Part shown: positions 8,368-17,821 of the stretch, piece after piece
Layout: each line of letters opens with the position of its first letter
Numbering within the stretch: position 1 is the first letter of the stretch
NCBI GenBank assembly: GCA_003611805.1
Contig: RAYM01000033.1
Location: forward strand, 1 to 64,000
Length of the DNA stretch: 64,000 bases
Direction of reading: 5' to 3'
Origin: a bacterium 1xD42-87
Lineage (GTDB): Bacteria; Bacillota; Clostridia; Lachnospirales; Lachnospiraceae
The notes under the pieces: model-generated
Seen by the model: only the letters and a program-made list of their open reading frames with translations
Databases searched by the model: none
Told to the model about the DNA's origin: nothing
Position numbers and translations under genes: made by a program

Positions 8368-9369
8368 GCGGATTCTCTCCGGAAAACCCACCTTTTTCTG
8401 TACTTTACGCAGGGTTTTATTGGCAAAATACGCCGCTTTCTCCCCGTTTTCCTTGATCACACTGTCAATGTAATCCTTGTTCTTTCCAAGTTCCTCGTAT
8501 CTCTCCTGCAGAGGCTTTAAGACCGCCACTACAGACTCGCCCACAGCCATCTTGAAATCGCCGTAGCCCCTGCCGTCAAATTCCTTCTCCGTCTCCTCCG
8601 GGTTCCTGCCTGTGCAGGCGCAGTAGATGTCGATCAGATTGCGGATACCCGGCTGCTCCTCGCTGTAGCGGACAGCCCCTTCCGAATCCGTCACCGCACG
8701 CTTGAACTTGCGGATAATCGTGTCCGTGTCGTCCATCAGGTAAATGCTGCCGTTCGGGTTTTCGTCCGACTTCGACATCTTTTTCTCCGGATTCTGGAGA
8801 CTCATAATCTTCGCGCCCGTCTTTCCCAGATAAGGCTCAGGAATCGTAAATACATCGCCGTAAATCGCGTTAAACCGCTGCGCAATGTCACGGGTAATCT
8901 CCAGATGCTGCAGCTGGTCCTTGCCGACAGGCACCACGTCCGCCTGATAGAGCAGAATATCTGCCGCCATCAGCACAGGATAAGTAAAGAGCCCCGCATT
9001 GATATTGTCCGCGTGCTTCGCTGCCTTGTCCTTAAACTGGGTCATGCGGTTTAGCTCCCCCATATAAGTAAAGCAATTTAAGATCCAGGCAAGCTCCGCG
9101 TGTCCCGACACATGGGACTGATAGTAAAGACAGTTTTTCTCCGGGTCAATACCCGCCGCAATATAGAGCATCAAAAGATTTCTCGCCCTTTTCCGAAGTT
9201 CCGCCGGATCCTGCCTGACCGTAATCGAATGCAGATCGACCACCGAATAAAAACACTGGTATTCGTCACAGAGCGTCACCCAGTTTTTCAGCGCCCCCAG
9301 ATAATTTCCAAGTGTCAGGTTCCCGGTTGCCTGCATACCGCTGAATAGTACCTTATTTCCATTTAACAT
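8365..9369 (-). CDS. trpS: Tryptophan--tRNA ligase
   Basis: The start MLNGNKVLFSGMQATGNLTLG at 9369 is preferred: GGGAGGAAG precedes it, and the family begins at this point. The class I signature is TGNLTLGNYLGA (HIGH equivalent, residues 14-25) and KMSKS lies near residue 200 (NPEKKMSKSDENP). Tryptophan-site elements MTQFKDKAAKH, GLFTYPVLMAADILLY and VPVGKDQLQHLE are all present. The product charges tRNA-Trp in the cytosol. Length (334 residues) is normal. No T-box leader was recognised upstream. Confidence 0.96.
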   Translation of the reverse strand: MLNGNKVLFSGMQATGNLTLGNYLGALKNWVTLCDEYQCFYSVVDLHSITVRQDPAELRKRARNLLMLYIAAGIDPEKNCLYYQSHVSGHAELAWILNCFTYMGELNRMTQFKDKAAKHADNINAGLFTYPVLMAADILLYQADVVPVGKDQLQHLEITRDIAQRFNAIYGDVFTIPEPYLGKTGAKIMSLQNPEKKMSKSDENPNGSIYLMDDTDTIIRKFKRAVTDSEGAVRYSEEQPGIRNLIDIYCACTGRNPEETEKEFDGRGYGDFKMAVGESVVAVLKPLQERYEELGKNKDYIDSVIKENGEKAAYFANKTLRKVQKKVGFPERIR

Positions 9370-9443
9370 GCTCTTCTTCCTCCCATATTTATCTAATATA
9401 TCACCGCCTTTCATTTACGTCAAGAAAGCGTCCTGTAATAAGC

Positions 9444-9467
9444 AAGGGACCGCTCACGCGATCCCTT
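9444..9467 (-). terminator. Hairpin downstream of the small Cys-rich gene
   Basis: On the minus strand AAGGGATCGC-GTGA-GCGGTCCCTT forms a 10-bp stem with one G-T pair and a four-base loop, 24 bases after the stop codon at 9491. The following bases (GCTTATTAC) are only weakly T-rich. Confidence 0.55.
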
Positions 9468-9490
9468 CCAGACTTTTACAGATTCTGCTC

Positions 9491-9748
9491 TCAGTTACTT
9501 TCATTCTCGCAGCCGCAGGTAGAGCCGTTCCCACTGAAGGGTCTCTGCTCGAAGCGGGGTTCAAAACGGGAATCCTCGCAAGGGCAGGATTCCGGTTCCG
9601 GTCTGCCGCAGGGAGGTTCAGGTCCCCTGCAGGGCGGTTTCGGTCTTACAGGCTCCTCGCAGCCACAGCCGTTCCCGTTCTGTCCAAAGAGACCGTTTCC
9701 GTTCCCGCCGCAGAAAAGTAACAGAAGTATCAGCCAACAACAATTCAT
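9491..9748 (-). CDS. Small Cys/Pro/Gly-rich protein
   Basis: An 85-residue protein starting MNCCWLILLLLFCGGNGNG at 9748 behind AAGGAGATGAAAACC. A short hydrophobic N-terminus is followed by GNGNG runs, CGCEEPVRPKPPCRGPEPPCGRPEPESCPC and a final CGCENE. Ten cysteines in CxC or spaced pairs suggest metal binding or a disulfide-linked surface protein. Proteins with an MNCCWLILLLLFCGG-like opening recur in Lachnospiraceae without assigned function; a spore or envelope role is possible but not shown. Confidence 0.7.
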   Translation of the reverse strand: MNCCWLILLLLFCGGNGNGLFGQNGNGCGCEEPVRPKPPCRGPEPPCGRPEPESCPCEDSRFEPRFEQRPFSGNGSTCGCENESN

Positions 9749-9805
9749 AGGGTTTTCATCTCCTTTTTCTCTCATACCATATCCTATGTAAGAGAAAAAG
9801 AACGG

Positions 9806-10342
9806 TTACCGTTTTAAAATTTTTTTGCGTATGTAGCGGAAAGTTTTCTCTTCCCCCTGCTCCGCCAGCATATGCAGAAGAAATTCCAGCATGTGCTTCG
9901 TCTTTTTGTGAAGCGGCGGAGGCGTCGTTGACGACTCATAATAAGCAAGCGGATCCTGATCTTTGTACGCATCCCCATGGTAAACCTTACATGCTGCCAC
10001 CCGGTCCATAAACATCTCCACCACATAGCGCACAGGCATCGGCGCGGGCGCCATACCGCCCTCGATCTCCTTCGAACTGTAGTCAATCCAATACTCGTAG
10101 TGGTGCTTGTTGCGTCCCTTGTGATGCAGCCACGCGGAGGAATAGCCGATATCCTCCCGCTCCGCGTTGTTTGGGCTTCTGTCTCCCTGATAATACTTCG
10201 CCCCTACCCTAAACTCCGTCGGGCTGTATTTCGACAGATCATGGAAAAGCCCCTGTCTGTAAAGCCCTACACGAAAGCATCCTTTCATAACCAGAAGTTT
10301 ATGGTGCGTAATTGTCTTAAAGTGCTCCCACGCCTTATTCAT
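9806..10342 (-). CDS. DUF5662 family protein
   Basis: A 178-residue protein starting MNKAWEHFKTITHHKLLVMKGCFRVGLYRQGLFHDLSKYSPTEF. Conserved features are the HDLSKYSP motif, the HHKGRNKHHYEYW motif and the C-terminal HKKTKHMLEFLL. The clustered His/Asp residues suggest a metal-dependent HD-like fold, but the reaction is unknown; some databases label relatives 'catalase' without support. Its start overlaps the stop of the GH13 gene by ATGA, so the two are translationally coupled. Confidence 0.82.
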   Translation of the reverse strand: MNKAWEHFKTITHHKLLVMKGCFRVGLYRQGLFHDLSKYSPTEFRVGAKYYQGDRSPNNAEREDIGYSSAWLHHKGRNKHHYEYWIDYSSKEIEGGMAPAPMPVRYVVEMFMDRVAACKVYHGDAYKDQDPLAYYESSTTPPPLHKKTKHMLEFLLHMLAEQGEEKTFRYIRKKILKR

Positions 10343-12270
10343 GAATTTCCGTCATCCCCTTTAATCTTTTTCCCTTTTTTCCTGCCGGCTTTTTCCGTCT
10401 CCACAGGCACATCCTTTGTGGCGCACAGCACAATGGTGCGGGCGGGCACACAGATTTCCTGAGACGAGGCGTTCTCTTCAATCTCCGGTATCTCCTTCCC
10501 CGTAGAAGCCGCATAAGTCCACAGCTTTCCCTTAGGAAGCTTCGGCAGCCCCAAATAGTCTACCTGCCAGTGCATATTGACCGCTATATAGAAAAAGCGC
10601 TCCTCCTCCTGCTCCCCTTCCGCCGCGTAGAAACCGCAGTACATAATTCCTATACAGCGGCTGGCGGAGCCAGTGTCCGGTCTCCACGCCTCTCTCCCGT
10701 GGAAAGAAATATCCGGGAAACCGCACGAAAGCGTATCAATCCCGCGGAGAAGCGTCCTGCTGTGCAGAATACGGTGCGCCTTGCGCATATCGATCATAAA
10801 CTTCGTATAGGCAAAAAGCTCCCTGCCCGTCTCCGTCTGATTCCACTTGATCCATGCCGTATCATTGTCCTGACAGTAAGGGTTATTGTTTCCCCCCTGC
10901 GTGTTTGCAAATTCATCCCCGCTGTAAAGAAGCGGCGTCCCTTGTGACATAAAGAGAATCGTAATTGCGTTTTTCATCTGCCGCAGGCGGAGTTCCCGAA
11001 TGCCCTTTTTCCGGCTCCTGCCCTCCACGCCGCAATTCCAGCTGCAGTTATAATCCATGCCGTCCTGATTATTTTCCCCATTCTCCTCGTTATGCTTGCG
11101 GTCGTAAGACACCAGATCCGCCAGACGGAACCCGTCCCAGCGCGCAATGCTGTTTACAATGCCGATCTCTTCCTTATTTTCACGCAGATGGAACAGAAAC
11201 TGATTAATCATGTTGTCGTCGCCCTTGATAAACCGGCGCATATCATACAGAAACCCGTCGCTCAGATATCCCTGATTGCGCGTCTTCCCATCTCCCGCGC
11301 GGACGTTTCCATCTCCTGTCAAAAGCATTGTCTCCGAGAGAAGCGGCTCACCTGCGATCAGTTCCATCGGCAGAGACGCGCTCATCAGGTGAAACCCGTC
11401 GATATGGTACTCCAGGACCCAATATTTCAGTATATCCAGAATCTCCACCGCCCTCATTTCCGGCGGAAAATAAAACTGCATCGAAACACCTATGCCGGCT
11501 CTGTGGAACGCCCGCACCATATCCTTAAACTCTCCCGCCGCGTCCCGGCTGTGGGCGTAGGCGCTCTTCGGCACATAATAGAGCCCCGGCTGGTAGCCCC
11601 AATAATTAATGCGGGGCTTTTTCTTTTCCTTCTCGTCGGAAGAAGGCAGTTCCTGTCTGTAGGACAGGATCGCCTGTTCCATGGTCTGCGCCGTATATTC
11701 CGGCATAATCTCGTCAAACTCATAACAGGGCATGAGAAGCACCATATTAATGCCCAGCTCCTGCATATAGGAAATTTTCTCCTCCACACCCGCGTAGGTG
11801 CCCTTCCGCTTCACGCCGGACGAACGGTGTCTGGTAAACCCTCTCACATGCAGGGCGTAAATAACCATCTCCTCGTAGGGTATGTGCATGTTTTCGTCAT
11901 CTCCCCAGTCGTATGCCTCCAAAACGGGCTGGCACCGGGGCAGCTCCTCTTTCGGCGCACCATAGCCGTAAGTATTGCAGACCCGTTTGCAATAAGGGTC
12001 CTGAAACGTTTCTTCTCCCCTATAAAAAAGATAGCTGCATGTCTTATCGCGATAGCCGGACAGCAGCATGGCACGAACCGCACCCACCCTGCAGTTTTCC
12101 GAAAACGGGATGCGCACACCGTCCCGGTGCTTTCTGTCATAGAGAAGAATCCCTGTCTCCTCCATGCCGTCGCAGACCGCCGAAATCCGCAGCCCGTCCT
12201 CCTCAAAAAATACGCCCAGCGGATAGATTCTTGTCCTGTCCACGCTTTTTATATGAAATGTCTTCTGCAT
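10339..12270 (-). CDS. GH13-family (isoamylase/GlgX-like) protein lacking the usual nucleophile
   Basis: The start MQKTFHIKSVDRTRIYPLG at 12270 has GGAGG five bases upstream. Residues 1-130 resemble a CBM48-like N-terminal domain; a (beta/alpha)8 region follows with VIYALHVRGFTRH, NYWGYQPGLYYVP and GTPLLYSGDEFANTQGGNNNPYCQDN, all typical of glycogen-debranching GH13 enzymes. The strand-4 motif normally GFRFD reads GFHLM here, so the nucleophile aspartate is replaced by methionine. The acid/base glutamate appears kept (LLSET) and the third aspartate is in ARWDGF, where the usual histidine is tryptophan. It may bind rather than cut glucan. Length 643. Confidence 0.85.
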   Translation of the reverse strand: MQKTFHIKSVDRTRIYPLGVFFEEDGLRISAVCDGMEETGILLYDRKHRDGVRIPFSENCRVGAVRAMLLSGYRDKTCSYLFYRGEETFQDPYCKRVCNTYGYGAPKEELPRCQPVLEAYDWGDDENMHIPYEEMVIYALHVRGFTRHRSSGVKRKGTYAGVEEKISYMQELGINMVLLMPCYEFDEIMPEYTAQTMEQAILSYRQELPSSDEKEKKKPRINYWGYQPGLYYVPKSAYAHSRDAAGEFKDMVRAFHRAGIGVSMQFYFPPEMRAVEILDILKYWVLEYHIDGFHLMSASLPMELIAGEPLLSETMLLTGDGNVRAGDGKTRNQGYLSDGFLYDMRRFIKGDDNMINQFLFHLRENKEEIGIVNSIARWDGFRLADLVSYDRKHNEENGENNQDGMDYNCSWNCGVEGRSRKKGIRELRLRQMKNAITILFMSQGTPLLYSGDEFANTQGGNNNPYCQDNDTAWIKWNQTETGRELFAYTKFMIDMRKAHRILHSRTLLRGIDTLSCGFPDISFHGREAWRPDTGSASRCIGIMYCGFYAAEGEQEEERFFYIAVNMHWQVDYLGLPKLPKGKLWTYAASTGKEIPEIEENASSQEICVPARTIVLCATKDVPVETEKAGRKKGKKIKGDDGNS

Positions 12271-12347
12271 CAAGTCCTCCATTCATTCAAGCCCACTTCC
12301 CGTTACACCGCACTTCCTTTCGGGAATCAAAATTTAAGTTAGTTTAT

Positions 12348-12377
12348 ATTATACAATAATAGTGGACGTCATTTCAA
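12348..12377 (-). promoter_or_regulatory. Sigma-A-type promoter for the GH13-DUF5662 pair
   Basis: On the minus strand TTGAAA (12372-12377) and TATAAT (12348-12353) are separated by 18 bases and point to the GH13 gene, whose start is about 78 bases further on. Confidence 0.6.
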
Positions 12378-12407
12378 TCTAAATCTATTTCTGGTTTTGT
12401 TCCTGCA

Positions 12408-12419
12408 TCTGTGGTATAC
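12408..12419 (+). promoter_or_regulatory. Extended -10 promoter for the DUF1292 gene
   Basis: TGTGGTATACT on the plus strand gives a TG-N-TATACT extended -10 about 30 bases ahead of the DUF1292 start; the -35 is weak. Confidence 0.45.
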
Positions 12420-12444
12420 TGTTTTTATCGAAACGGAGGTACTT

Positions 12445-12777
12445 ATGGGCAAAAACGAAAAAAACACCACACAGGAAGAACTTGATAAGGAAGAAATGAC
12501 CGTAGACCTGGAGCTCGATGACGGTTCGCAGGTCACCTGCGCCGTAGTCACGATCCTGACCGTAGCGGACAAGGATTACATCGCACTCCTGCCGCTTGAC
12601 GAAACCGGCGAAAACGCGGACGGAGAGGTCTGGTTCTACCGCTACAGCGAAAACCCGAAAGATCCCAACGATGAGCCGGAGCTCGGCTACATCGAGGACG
12701 ACGAGGAATACGAAGCTGTTGCGGACGCATTTGATGAATTTCTGGACGCCGCCGAGTTTGATGAGATTGTCGACTAA
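12445..12777 (+). CDS. DUF1292 domain-containing protein (YrzB-like)
   Basis: A 110-residue acidic protein starting MGKNEKNTTQEEL at 12445 behind GGAGGTACTT. The core MTVDLELDDGSQVTCAVVTILTVADKDYIALLPLDE, the later EVWFYRYSEN and the terminal YEAVADAFDEFLD are the DUF1292 pattern. Members are small cytosolic proteins of unknown function, often encoded near ruvX and alaS; here the gene stands alone, convergent with a helicase. Its stop codon abuts a GAGAATGCC structured repeat. Confidence 0.85.
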   Translation: MGKNEKNTTQEELDKEEMTVDLELDDGSQVTCAVVTILTVADKDYIALLPLDETGENADGEVWFYRYSENPKDPNDEPELGYIEDDEEYEAVADAFDEFLDAAEFDEIVD

Positions 12778-12780
12778 ATC

Positions 12781-12829
12781 TCACTTAAGAGAATGCCTAC
12801 GGCATTCTCCGCATAGGTATGCCAAGTGA
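12781..12829. repeat. GAGAATGCC structured repeat, copy C
   Basis: TCACTT (12781-12786) pairs with AAGTGA (12824-12829). Inside lie GAGAATGCC-TAC-GGCATTCTC (12789-12809) and GCATA-GG-TATGC (12811-12822), a three-way junction. It fills the gap between the DUF1292 stop and the helicase stop; the last nine helicase codons (LGIPMRRMP) are read from it. Confidence 0.8.
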
Positions 12830-14743
12830 AGATAACAACGGCTTCAGGAACCGGGAAGGCGCGTCCTTCCCGGTTTTTCCGTCATGGTACACGAGGCAGA
12901 GCGTATTTTTCGCGCGGGTCATTGCCACATAAAACATCCGCCTCTCCTCCTCAATCTCAGCCGGCGTCTTTGATTTGTCGGAAGGAATCTTCCCCTCGTT
13001 GCACGCCGGCAGGAAAACTTTCTGAAATTCCAACCCCTTGGAAGCATGCATAGTCATGAGCTGCAGCCCTTCCCTGTCTCTTTCCGGCTCTTTGATCACT
13101 TCCGCATAATGCTCCATATATGTCTTCATATCCCGCACCGAAGAAAATTTTCTGGAAAACGTCTCAAATTCTTCTCCAATCCGTATCAGCTCTTCCGCCT
13201 TTTCGGAACCGTATTTGTCCCGCAGAAAGGACTCATATCCGATCACTTTCCGTATGTAGTGAATCTGCAGATGCACCCGTTTCCCGGCAAGGCAGTCAAT
13301 ATCCCTGAATAATTTTTTCACCCGTTCCTGGATCAGCGGTTTATCGGCGTAGTGCTCTGTCAGCTCCTCCCGATCCACCTTCGTCTCCGGCAGACTGTCC
13401 CGTCTCATATACCTGACGGGACGGTTCATCACACGCAGGAAATGCCGTCTTGCATGGTCTCCCTGCCCTAGCGCCAGATAAGCGCAGATATCCTGAATCA
13501 CAAAATGGCTGAAACGGTTCCGGGGTTTTTCTCTCATCATATAGGGAATCCCCGCTTCATGCAGTGTCTGTGCCCAGAAGCCGCATTCCAGATTCGTCCG
13601 GCAGATCATAGCGCACTGCGCTAGCGTTCCCGCACTGCGTTCTTTCCAAAGCAATTCCATAACTGTTTTTCTCAGCATATCTTCCGATTCTGCACGAAGA
13701 AGCTGAAGTCCTGTTCCGTCCTCATGCGCGGGACAGATTTCCTTTGGAATACGGCTTTCATTCTCCGCGATCACTTTTGCCGCCGCCTGCACAATATCCC
13801 CATGACAGCGGAAATTGACATCCAGCAGAATCTGTTTCGCCCGCGCATAATCCGTCAGAAAGCGCTTCATGCAGTCGGGGCTTGCGCCCCGGAAACCATA
13901 GATGGACTGATCGTCATCCCCCACCACAAAAAGATTGTTCTCCGGCGCGGCGAGGAGCCGGATTATTTCGTACTGAACCGGGGAAATGTCCTGAAATTCA
14001 TCCACCAGAATATAGCGAAACTGTGACTGCCATTGTGCTAAAGTTTCCGCATCATCCCGCAAGAGTCGTAGACAGGACGTCATCAGATCATCGAAATCGA
14101 ACTTAGAGATTTCGGCAAGCCATCCCTGATATTCCTTATATAAGAACTGAAAATCCGCCTGCTCCACCGTCCCATTGCCTGCTTTATCCTGCCAGGTTCT
14201 TTCAGATGTTTCGGATGCCCATCCGCCCGATGCACTATTTTCTGTCTCCAGCAGCTTTCCTTCCGTTTTCCCGATTTTAAATCTGCTGACTGCCGTTAAG
14301 ATTTCTTCTATGTCCTCCTCCTGCAAATAAGCAAATCTCTTATGATTGTGTATGATATCCCGAACCAGCTTTCTTTTTTCTGTCTCCGTAATAATGGTAT
14401 ACTCGCGATACTGCGCCGATTGTTTCAAGATATGATAGAATACTGCGTGAAACGTGCCAAACCGTACTGGAAGGTTTTCCTCCCCCATCAGCCGGAAAAA
14501 ACGCTGCTGCATTTCCAGCGCGGCTGCCTTTGTGAATGTGATAACGAGGATATGGGCCGGATCAACGCCCCGTGATGTGATGAGTCTGCGGATGCGGTGT
14601 ACTGTGACAAAAGTTTTGCCGCTGCCCGGTCCGGCTAAGACCATAGCCGGACCGTCAACATGCATGACTGCCTTTTCCTGACTTGGCGTACAGGACAGTT
14701 CAGGCTTGTTCGAGCATTTCAATTCCTCTGCGGATTCTCGCAA
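12797..14743 (-). CDS. UvrD/PcrA-like ATP-dependent DNA helicase (SF1A)
   Basis: A 648-residue superfamily 1 helicase. Motif I is [16 protein letters not shown], motif Ia [14 protein letters not shown], motif [16 protein letters not shown], motif [16 protein letters not shown], motif IV around LDVNFRCHG, motif [17 protein letters not shown] and motif [17 protein letters not shown]. It unwinds duplex DNA 3'-5' in repair or plasmid replication. The start is a TTG at 14743 (AGGAAGAATCCC upstream), inside the end of gltX, giving a 44-bp overlap and probable coupling; a later TTG near 14722 is possible. It is shorter than PcrA (about 720) and may be a second, accessory homologue. Confidence 0.9.
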   Translation of the reverse strand: MRESAEELKCSNKPELSCTPSQEKAVMHVDGPAMVLAGPGSGKTFVTVHRIRRLITSRGVDPAHILVITFTKAAALEMQQRFFRLMGEENLPVRFGTFHAVFYHILKQSAQYREYTIITETEKRKLVRDIIHNHKRFAYLQEEDIEEILTAVSRFKIGKTEGKLLETENSASGGWASETSERTWQDKAGNGTVEQADFQFLYKEYQGWLAEISKFDFDDLMTSCLRLLRDDAETLAQWQSQFRYILVDEFQDISPVQYEIIRLLAAPENNLFVVGDDDQSIYGFRGASPDCMKRFLTDYARAKQILLDVNFRCHGDIVQAAAKVIAENESRIPKEICPAHEDGTGLQLLRAESEDMLRKTVMELLWKERSAGTLAQCAMICRTNLECGFWAQTLHEAGIPYMMREKPRNRFSHFVIQDICAYLALGQGDHARRHFLRVMNRPVRYMRRDSLPETKVDREELTEHYADKPLIQERVKKLFRDIDCLAGKRVHLQIHYIRKVIGYESFLRDKYGSEKAEELIRIGEEFETFSRKFSSVRDMKTYMEHYAEVIKEPERDREGLQLMTMHASKGLEFQKVFLPACNEGKIPSDKSKTPAEIEEERRMFYVAMTRAKNTLCLVYHDGKTGKDAPSRFLKPLLSSLGIPMRRMP

Positions 14744-16154
14744 GGGATTCTTCCTTTCCCAGTACCTCCATGAGTTCCGTCGCCCCGCCCGGCGTCATCT
14801 GCTTGCCTGAAACGACAGTTCTCACAGGCCACATCACATATCCGTTTTTATATCCCTTCTCCTCCACATACGCGGTAAGCGTCGCGTAAAGCGCGTCGTT
14901 TGTATAATCCTCCTGCGCCTCCAGACGCGGCAGGAGATCCTTTAAGACCGCAAGGGAAGTCTCCGCATTGGTCTTCATCTTCTTGTGCGTGTACATCGCC
15001 ACATCGTAATCCGGCAAGGCATCGAAAAAGTCCACATGCTCCTTGATATCCGGGAAAATCTCAATTCGTGTCTTAACCATGGCGGCTATCTTTTTCAGAT
15101 CATAATCCTTTGTCACCGCCTCTTTCAGATAAGGCTCAGCCATCTCATAAAAACGGTCGAAATCCATCGCTTTCAGATATTCCCCGTTCATCCATTTCAG
15201 CTTCGTGTAATCGAACACCGCCGGGGATTTGGAGAGATGGTGATAGTCAAAACGCCTGATCAGCTCGTCCAGCGAAAAAATCTCCTCGTTGTCCTCGGGA
15301 CTCCAGCCGAGCAGCGCCACAAAATTGACGATTGCCTCCGAGAGAAATCCCTGCTCAATCAGATCTTCGTAGGAAGAATGCCCGCACCGTTTGGACAACT
15401 TCTGGTGATTTTCGTCCGTGATCAGCGGACAATGCACGTACTCCGGCACCTCCCAGCCAAAAGCGTCGTAAAGCCGGTTATATTTCGGTGAGGAGGACAG
15501 ATACTCGTTGCCCCGCACCACATGGGTGATTCCCATCAGATGGTCGTCCACCACATTAGCAAAATTGTAGGTCGGATAGCCGTCCGACTTAATCAGGATC
15601 ATGTCGTCAAGCTCCGCGTTGTCCACCGTAATATCCCCGTAGATATCGTCATGGAAGGTTGTCTGCCCCTCTGTCGGGTTGTTCTGGCGGATCACATAGG
15701 GCTTGCCCGCGGCAAGATTCGCCTCCACTTCCTCCTTAGACAGGTGCAGACAGTGCTTGTCGTAGACGTTGATCTCCTTGCCCGCCACCGTCTGCGTCAG
15801 CGATGCCAGTCTCTCCTTATCACAAAAGCAATAATATGCCTCGCCTTTCTCGATCAGCTTTTTCGCGTATTCCAGATAAATACCCTGCTTCTGGCGGTCG
15901 CTCTGCACATAGGGACCTACACCGCCGTCCTTGTCAGGACCTTCGTCGTGCAAAAGCCCCGTGTTCTCCAGCGTGCGGTAAATGATGTCCACCGCTCCCT
16001 CCACATACCGCTCCTGATCCGTATCCTCAATGCGCAGGATAAAATCCCCGCCCTCGTGCTTCGCGATCAAATAGGCGTAAAGCGCCGTCCTTAAATTTCC
16101 CACATGCATCCGTCCCGTCGGGCTTGGGGCGTATCTTGTTCTTATTTTCTCCAT
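14700..16154 (-). CDS. gltX: Glutamate--tRNA ligase
   Basis: A 484-residue class I synthetase: [25 protein letters not shown] carries the HIGH equivalent, [19 protein letters not shown] follows, and [21 protein letters not shown] carries the KMSKS equivalent (KLSKR). The C-terminal anticodon-binding helical domain is complete (ending RGIEMLEQA). In most Firmicutes this enzyme charges both tRNA-Glu and tRNA-Gln, the latter corrected by GatCAB. It overlaps the downstream helicase gene. Confidence 0.95.
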   Translation of the reverse strand: MEKIRTRYAPSPTGRMHVGNLRTALYAYLIAKHEGGDFILRIEDTDQERYVEGAVDIIYRTLENTGLLHDEGPDKDGGVGPYVQSDRQKQGIYLEYAKKLIEKGEAYYCFCDKERLASLTQTVAGKEINVYDKHCLHLSKEEVEANLAAGKPYVIRQNNPTEGQTTFHDDIYGDITVDNAELDDMILIKSDGYPTYNFANVVDDHLMGITHVVRGNEYLSSSPKYNRLYDAFGWEVPEYVHCPLITDENHQKLSKRCGHSSYEDLIEQGFLSEAIVNFVALLGWSPEDNEEIFSLDELIRRFDYHHLSKSPAVFDYTKLKWMNGEYLKAMDFDRFYEMAEPYLKEAVTKDYDLKKIAAMVKTRIEIFPDIKEHVDFFDALPDYDVAMYTHKKMKTNAETSLAVLKDLLPRLEAQEDYTNDALYATLTAYVEEKGYKNGYVMWPVRTVVSGKQMTPGGATELMEVLGKEESLARIRRGIEMLEQA

Positions 16155-16206
16155 AATTGTCCATTTCCTCTGTCTTTACAATTTATTCAGCAAATTTTAT
16201 CAATCC

Positions 16207-16322
16207 ATACGGAGAATGCCGTATTTTGGCATTCTCTCGAGTGAAACGGAGTTGCGGCGCAACTCCTAGAACTTCTTAACGAGACAGCCTTTGCTGTCGA
16301 GTTTTAGAAGTTCTTTTCACTC
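16207..16322. repeat. GAGAATGCC structured repeat, copy A (multibranched)
   Basis: Elements in plus order are GAGAATGCC/GGCATTCTC; closing arm GAGTGAAA (16239-16246); GGAGTTGC/GCAACTCC (16248-16266); AGAACTTCT/AGAAGTTCT (16268-16314) enclosing GACAGC/GCTGTC; closing arm TTTTCACTC (16314-16322). A competing stem ATACGG-AGAATG-CCGTAT excludes the first hairpin. It lies between the hydrogenase stop and the gltX start and supplies the last hydrogenase codons (SEKNF and stop). Copy B at 21325-21440 aligns over its full length with compensatory changes. Confidence 0.85.
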
Positions 16323-17821
16323 TGTTCGACGCGGTTCTGGTGCATACTCGGATCGGGTATCTTCTCCGCTGCCGCCGCCTTGAAGGACGCAACCGCCTTC
16401 GCCGCGGCTGGAATCGCAATGTTCGTACCCGCGCCCGCCACGCAGCCGCCGGGACATGCCATGCCCTCGATCAGACAGCCGTTCTTCTTGCCAGCCTTTG
16501 CCAGCATCAGCATCTTTCTGCACTCGGAAAGGCTTTCCGCATGCTCTATGTGTACCTCAACATCCGGGTAATACTCTCTCACGCACTCCTCAATAGCGCT
16601 TGCCACACCGCCTGCCACACCGTAACCTCTTCCTGCGCCGGTTGCGCCCTTCAGCTCATCCATCGCCCTGATCTCGTCTAACAGGATGCCCTTTGCCTCA
16701 AAGATTCCCGTCAGTTCCTCAAAGGTGATAACGAAATCCACATCCGAGCGGATCGTCCTGCGGGAAGCCTCCAGCTTCTTAGACGCGCAGGGACCGATAA
16801 AGACCACTCTGGCGTCCGGATGCTCCGCTTTGATCACCCTCGCCGTCGCCACCATAGGCGTCAGCGCATTGGATATCTTGTCAATGGTTTCCGGGAAAAA
16901 TTTCTTTGCCAGCACAGACCATGACGGACAGCAGGACGTCAGGGAAAAAGGCAGTTTGCCTGTCGCGACCTCCTTCGCGTAGTGCTCCGCCTCCGCAATG
17001 GCTCCCATATCCGCACCCAGGGCCGTCTCGTACACATCGTAAAATCCCAGTTCCTTCAACGCCGTTTTCAGCATATCCGGCGTCACGTCCGGACCGAACT
17101 GCCCCGCAAAAGCGGGCGCCACCTGCGCGATAATCTTCTCCCCTGTCTGCAGCGCGCGGATCAGCTGGAAAATCTGCGACTTATCCGCGATCGCTCCGAA
17201 GGGACAGTTCACCATACACTGTCCGCAGGAAACGCACAGGTCATTGTCAATCACGGCACGTCCTTTTTCATCGTTTTTAATCGCGTTCACGCCGCAGGCG
17301 CCCGCGCAGGGTCTCACCTGATGGGCGATCGCGTCATAGGGACAGACCGCCTTGCATTTACCGCATTTAATACACTTTTCAGGGTCGATCACCGACCTGC
17401 CGTTTACCATGGAGATCGCCCCTCTCGGGCATACCTCACGGCAGGGATGCGCCACGCATCCCATACAGCGGTCCGTCACATAATAGCTGTTCTCCGGGCA
17501 TGCGTTACATGCCGAAGGAATCACCTGCATCAGCGGCGGCTCGTAATATTTCTCTGAAATGTTACTCTCCTCAAGCCCCTGTGTCAGATGCACAGGCACA
17601 TTTTCCGGCCGCAGGGAAAGCCCCATGGCAAGGCGGATTCTCTCCCTCACAATGGCGCGATCCCTGTAAATACTCTCATACTCGGACTCGTCATAATCCA
17701 CAATCTTATAGGGCAGCGCCTCGATATCGTCCTTCAGATTCTTTGACTCATATGCCAAGTGTGCCACCTCTTTGAAAATACGTCTCCTGTTCTTCCGAAC
17801 CTGCGTATCAATTCCTCTCAT
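16304..17821 (-). CDS. Monomeric [FeFe] hydrogenase, group-B-like
   Basis: The start MRGIDTQVRKNRRRIF at 17821 has GGAGGCATT ahead. The N-terminal third has CNACPENSYYVTDRCMGCVAHPC, then ferredoxin motifs CIKCGKCKAVCP and CVSCGQCMVNCP. The H-cluster domain shows TSCCPSW (L1), FIGPCASKK (L2) and GMACPGGCVAGAG (L3), i.e. all four cluster cysteines. The L1 TSCCPSW and the missing Glu in L3 fit the group B branch described in Clostridia rather than the group A enzymes. Such enzymes are cytosolic, and their electron partner is uncertain. No maturase genes (hydE/F/G) are in the window. The C-terminal residues come from repeat copy A. Confidence 0.88.
   Translation of the reverse strand: MRGIDTQVRKNRRRIFKEVAHLAYESKNLKDDIEALPYKIVDYDESEYESIYRDRAIVRERIRLAMGLSLRPENVPVHLTQGLEESNISEKYYEPPLMQVIPSACNACPENSYYVTDRCMGCVAHPCREVCPRGAISMVNGRSVIDPEKCIKCGKCKAVCPYDAIAHQVRPCAGACGVNAIKNDEKGRAVIDNDLCVSCGQCMVNCPFGAIADKSQIFQLIRALQTGEKIIAQVAPAFAGQFGPDVTPDMLKTALKELGFYDVYETALGADMGAIAEAEHYAKEVATGKLPFSLTSCCPSWSVLAKKFFPETIDKISNALTPMVATARVIKAEHPDARVVFIGPCASKKLEASRRTIRSDVDFVITFEELTGIFEAKGILLDEIRAMDELKGATGAGRGYGVAGGVASAIEECVREYYPDVEVHIEHAESLSECRKMLMLAKAGKKNGCLIEGMACPGGCVAGAGTNIAIPAAAKAVASFKAAAAEKIPDPSMHQNRVEQSEKNF

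Noticed and set aside
7785..8456. Long plus-strand reading frames opposite the DUF1189 repeat
   Set aside because: They are by-products of the 18-bp repeat, lack ribosome sites and give low-complexity Arg/Pro or Leu/Ile text.
11092..12342. 416-codon plus-strand frame opposite the GH13 gene
   Set aside because: It is a shadow of a gene with clear GH13 motifs; it has no family-like content and no start site.
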